A stretch of DNA of 64,000 nt from Paraburkholderia ginsengisoli NBRC 100965 (GTDB taxonomy: Bacteria; Pseudomonadota; Gammaproteobacteria; Burkholderiales; Burkholderiaceae), in NCBI RefSeq assembly GCF_000739735.1, contig NZ_BBJF01000009.1, positions 292,326 through 356,325 of the forward strand, in the 5' to 3' direction. Shown in pieces: positions 62,747-64,000 of the stretch. Below the pieces are notes generated by a model, which was not told the origin of the DNA, searched no databases, and worked only from the letters and a program-made list of their open reading frames with translations. Within the stretch, counting starts at the first letter, position 1, and each line of letters opens with the position of its first letter. The position numbers and the translations under genes were made by a program.

Positions 62747-63387
62747 GCCTGCACCCCGTCGGCAACGTACGGATTGCTGCGGCGTTCCGCGCCGAATGTC
62801 GAGGTGGGACCGTGGCCCGGCACGAAGGTGACGTCGTCGCCGAGCGGCCAGAGTTTTTCGCGGATCGAGCTCACCAGGTCCGCGTGATTGCCGCGCGGAA
62901 AATCCGTGCGGCCGATCGAGCCGGCGAACAGCACGTCGCCCACCAGCGCGAGCCGATGCGCGCGGCTGAAAAACACCACGTGGCCGGGTGTGTGCCCGGG
63001 GCAGTGGTAGACCTCAAGGGTTTCGTCGCCGAACTGCACGGTCTCGCCGTTCTGCAGCCAGCGGTCCGGTTCGAATGCCTCGGCGGCCGGAAAGCCGAAG
63101 CGCGTGCTTTGATCCGGCAGTTTGTCGAGCCAGAAGCGCTCGTCCGGATGCGGGCCCTCGATTGGCACGCCGTAGTGCGCGGCAAGTGTTTTGGCGCCGG
63201 CGCAATGATCGATGTGGCCGTGGGTCAGGAAGACCTTTTCGACTGTCACGTTCTGCCGCGCGATCTCGCCCTGGATGACGTCGAGGTCGCCGCCCGGATC
63301 GACGACGGCCGCGCGGCCGGTCGCCTCGCAAACGAGTAGCGAGCTGTTCTGTTGAAACGGCGTGACGGGGATCAAAGTGACTTTCAT
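62743..63387 (-). CDS. MBL-fold metallo-hydrolase (glyoxalase II-like)
   Basis: A 214-residue metallo-beta-lactamase-fold hydrolase of the GloB/YcbL type. The metal motif HGHIDH spans residues 56-61 (FLTHGHIDHCAG), with further ligands in CPGHTPGH and GDVLFAGSIGR and in VPGHGPTS. This fits hydroxyacylglutathione hydrolases lacking the C-terminal glutathione domain. The start at 63387 (MKVTLIPVTPFQQN) gives the typical N-terminus; 33 more codons are open upstream. It is the first gene of a two-gene operon with the exonuclease. Confidence 0.92.
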   Translation of the reverse strand: MKVTLIPVTPFQQNSSLLVCEATGRAAVVDPGGDLDVIQGEIARQNVTVEKVFLTHGHIDHCAGAKTLAAHYGVPIEGPHPDERFWLDKLPDQSTRFGFPAAEAFEPDRWLQNGETVQFGDETLEVYHCPGHTPGHVVFFSRAHRLALVGDVLFAGSIGRTDFPRGNHADLVSSIREKLWPLGDDVTFVPGHGPTSTFGAERRSNPYVADGVQA

Positions 63388-63527
63388 GGATGACGGCGCC
63401 GCTGGAAAAACGTTGATTGTACCGGCGTCTCCCTCGTCGTCGCCGAGGCGTTGAAGGCCCGCCGCTGCGGGCTTTCGTCTGCTCATTTTTGCGACAAACG
63501 TGAAAATTCATCAAGCTTTTCAGGTGC

Positions 63528-63559
63528 TTGGCATCTCATTTTTTTCTTTTAGGTATAAT
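63528..63559 (+). promoter_or_regulatory. Promoter-like sequence pointing to the right edge
   Basis: TATAAT at 63554-63559 with TTGGCA at 63528-63533; the 20-nt spacer is longer than usual. A T-rich tract lies between. It would drive a transcript into the unannotated right edge. Confidence 0.4.
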
Positions 63560-64000
63560 GCACCCCATGCACAGGTCACTGTGTTGTCACACGGCGATGC
63601 GTCCCCATCAAAAATGGGAGCGCGGATCGCCATTCAAGTATGGGCTGTCGCGTTTGTCGACGGCCATCAAGTATCGATGCGTTCGATGCACACGTCTTGC
63701 CCAGCCAGGTGCCACGCGCCTGCAACGGACTTAACTGCCGTGACGCTGGGTGGGGCCTACGCCGCCGTTCCTGTGCGCTGAGTTCTCGCGCGCAAGAACG
63801 TGTTTGCCACGTTCGATGGCGGCATGTGGGGTCTGGTCAGGCTGCCGGGGACAGGTTGCGCCAGACGTGAAAATTAACCGTGCGGTAGCGGCCGAATGGG
63901 TCGCATCCGGGCTTTGACGTACTGCGCTCGTCTGCGCGGCGCGTTGTCGTCCATTGCCGCCGGAGTCGCAGGCAACACGCCTAACTTTCGCGTGATGCGG
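63560..64000. other. Right-edge region without a recognised gene
   Basis: About 440 nt with no frame showing both a ribosome-binding site and protein-like composition. A 93-codon plus-strand frame (63500-63781) begins before the promoter-like TATAAT and looks non-coding. The region may be a long 5' leader of a gene beyond the edge or a small RNA. A TCCCCAT...ATGGGAG inverted repeat occurs near 63602-63620. Confidence 0.35.

Overview
The window is 64 kb of GC-rich bacterial chromosome, most likely from Burkholderiaceae and probably Paraburkholderia. That placement rests on general composition, very GC-rich third codon positions, a short H-NS of the Burkholderia type, a Tat-exported HiPIP and the dapF/lpxL/metK neighbourhood; it is inference, because no rRNA or other marker gene is present. 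No tRNA, rRNA, CRISPR array, insertion sequence, prophage or integrase other than XerC was seen. The segment reads as ordinary core and metabolic chromosome, not an island.

Layout. 0-5.2 kb (minus strand): the 5' end of a CobW-type GTPase gene, then lpxL, dapF, a DUF484 gene, xerC and rlmI in a row. 5.3-6.7 kb: metK, divergent from lpxL, with a strong promoter and a structured leader of about 160 nt. 6.8-12 kb: small hypothetical and membrane proteins, a PhyH-type dioxygenase, the YghZ-type aldo-keto reductase and an MFS exporter. 12-18.3 kb: a complete tripartite RND efflux operon (permease, adaptor, outer-membrane lipoprotein). 18.7-23.2 kb: a small conserved protein, SrkA kinase, a DUF3857/transglutaminase protein and a PepSY protein preceded by a good Fur-box match. 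23.3-31.1 kb: a seven-gene molybdenum hydroxylase operon coxS-L-M-D-E-G-xdhC whose large subunit carries the form II motif AYRGAGR, so its substrate is uncertain. 31.3-35.9 kb: an amino-acid permease flanked by a 95-nt near-perfect inverted repeat, a soluble two-component pair and ferredoxin-NADP reductase. 36.5-44 kb: a ytfQRT-yjfF-like sugar ABC transporter with a LacI regulator and an aldose epimerase, with three copies of a shared AT-rich operator-like motif. 44.2-53.4 kb: an EEP-family phosphodiesterase, a Lon-like AAA ATPase with no protease domain, an L-2-hydroxyglutarate oxidase-like enzyme, HiPIP, an MHS-family transporter, an amidase and a dienelactone hydrolase. 53.6-63.4 kb: nitronate monooxygenase, a LivK-type binding protein, a decayed cupin gene, an MFS transporter, a HugZ-like flavin protein, H-NS, a CDF metal exporter, an Lrp regulator, and a coupled exonuclease/metallo-hydrolase pair. 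The last 600 nt hold a promoter-like sequence but no convincing gene.

No clearly new multi-gene system was found. The most interesting items are the form II cox operon with its tailed CoxG, the metK leader, the large inverted repeat at 31.3 kb, the stem-loop-packed ytfQ-ytfR spacer, the LacI operator set, and two frameshifted gene remnants (cupin_8 at 56.4 kb, DUF4148-like at 47 kb). Product calls rest on motif recognition, not on database searches.
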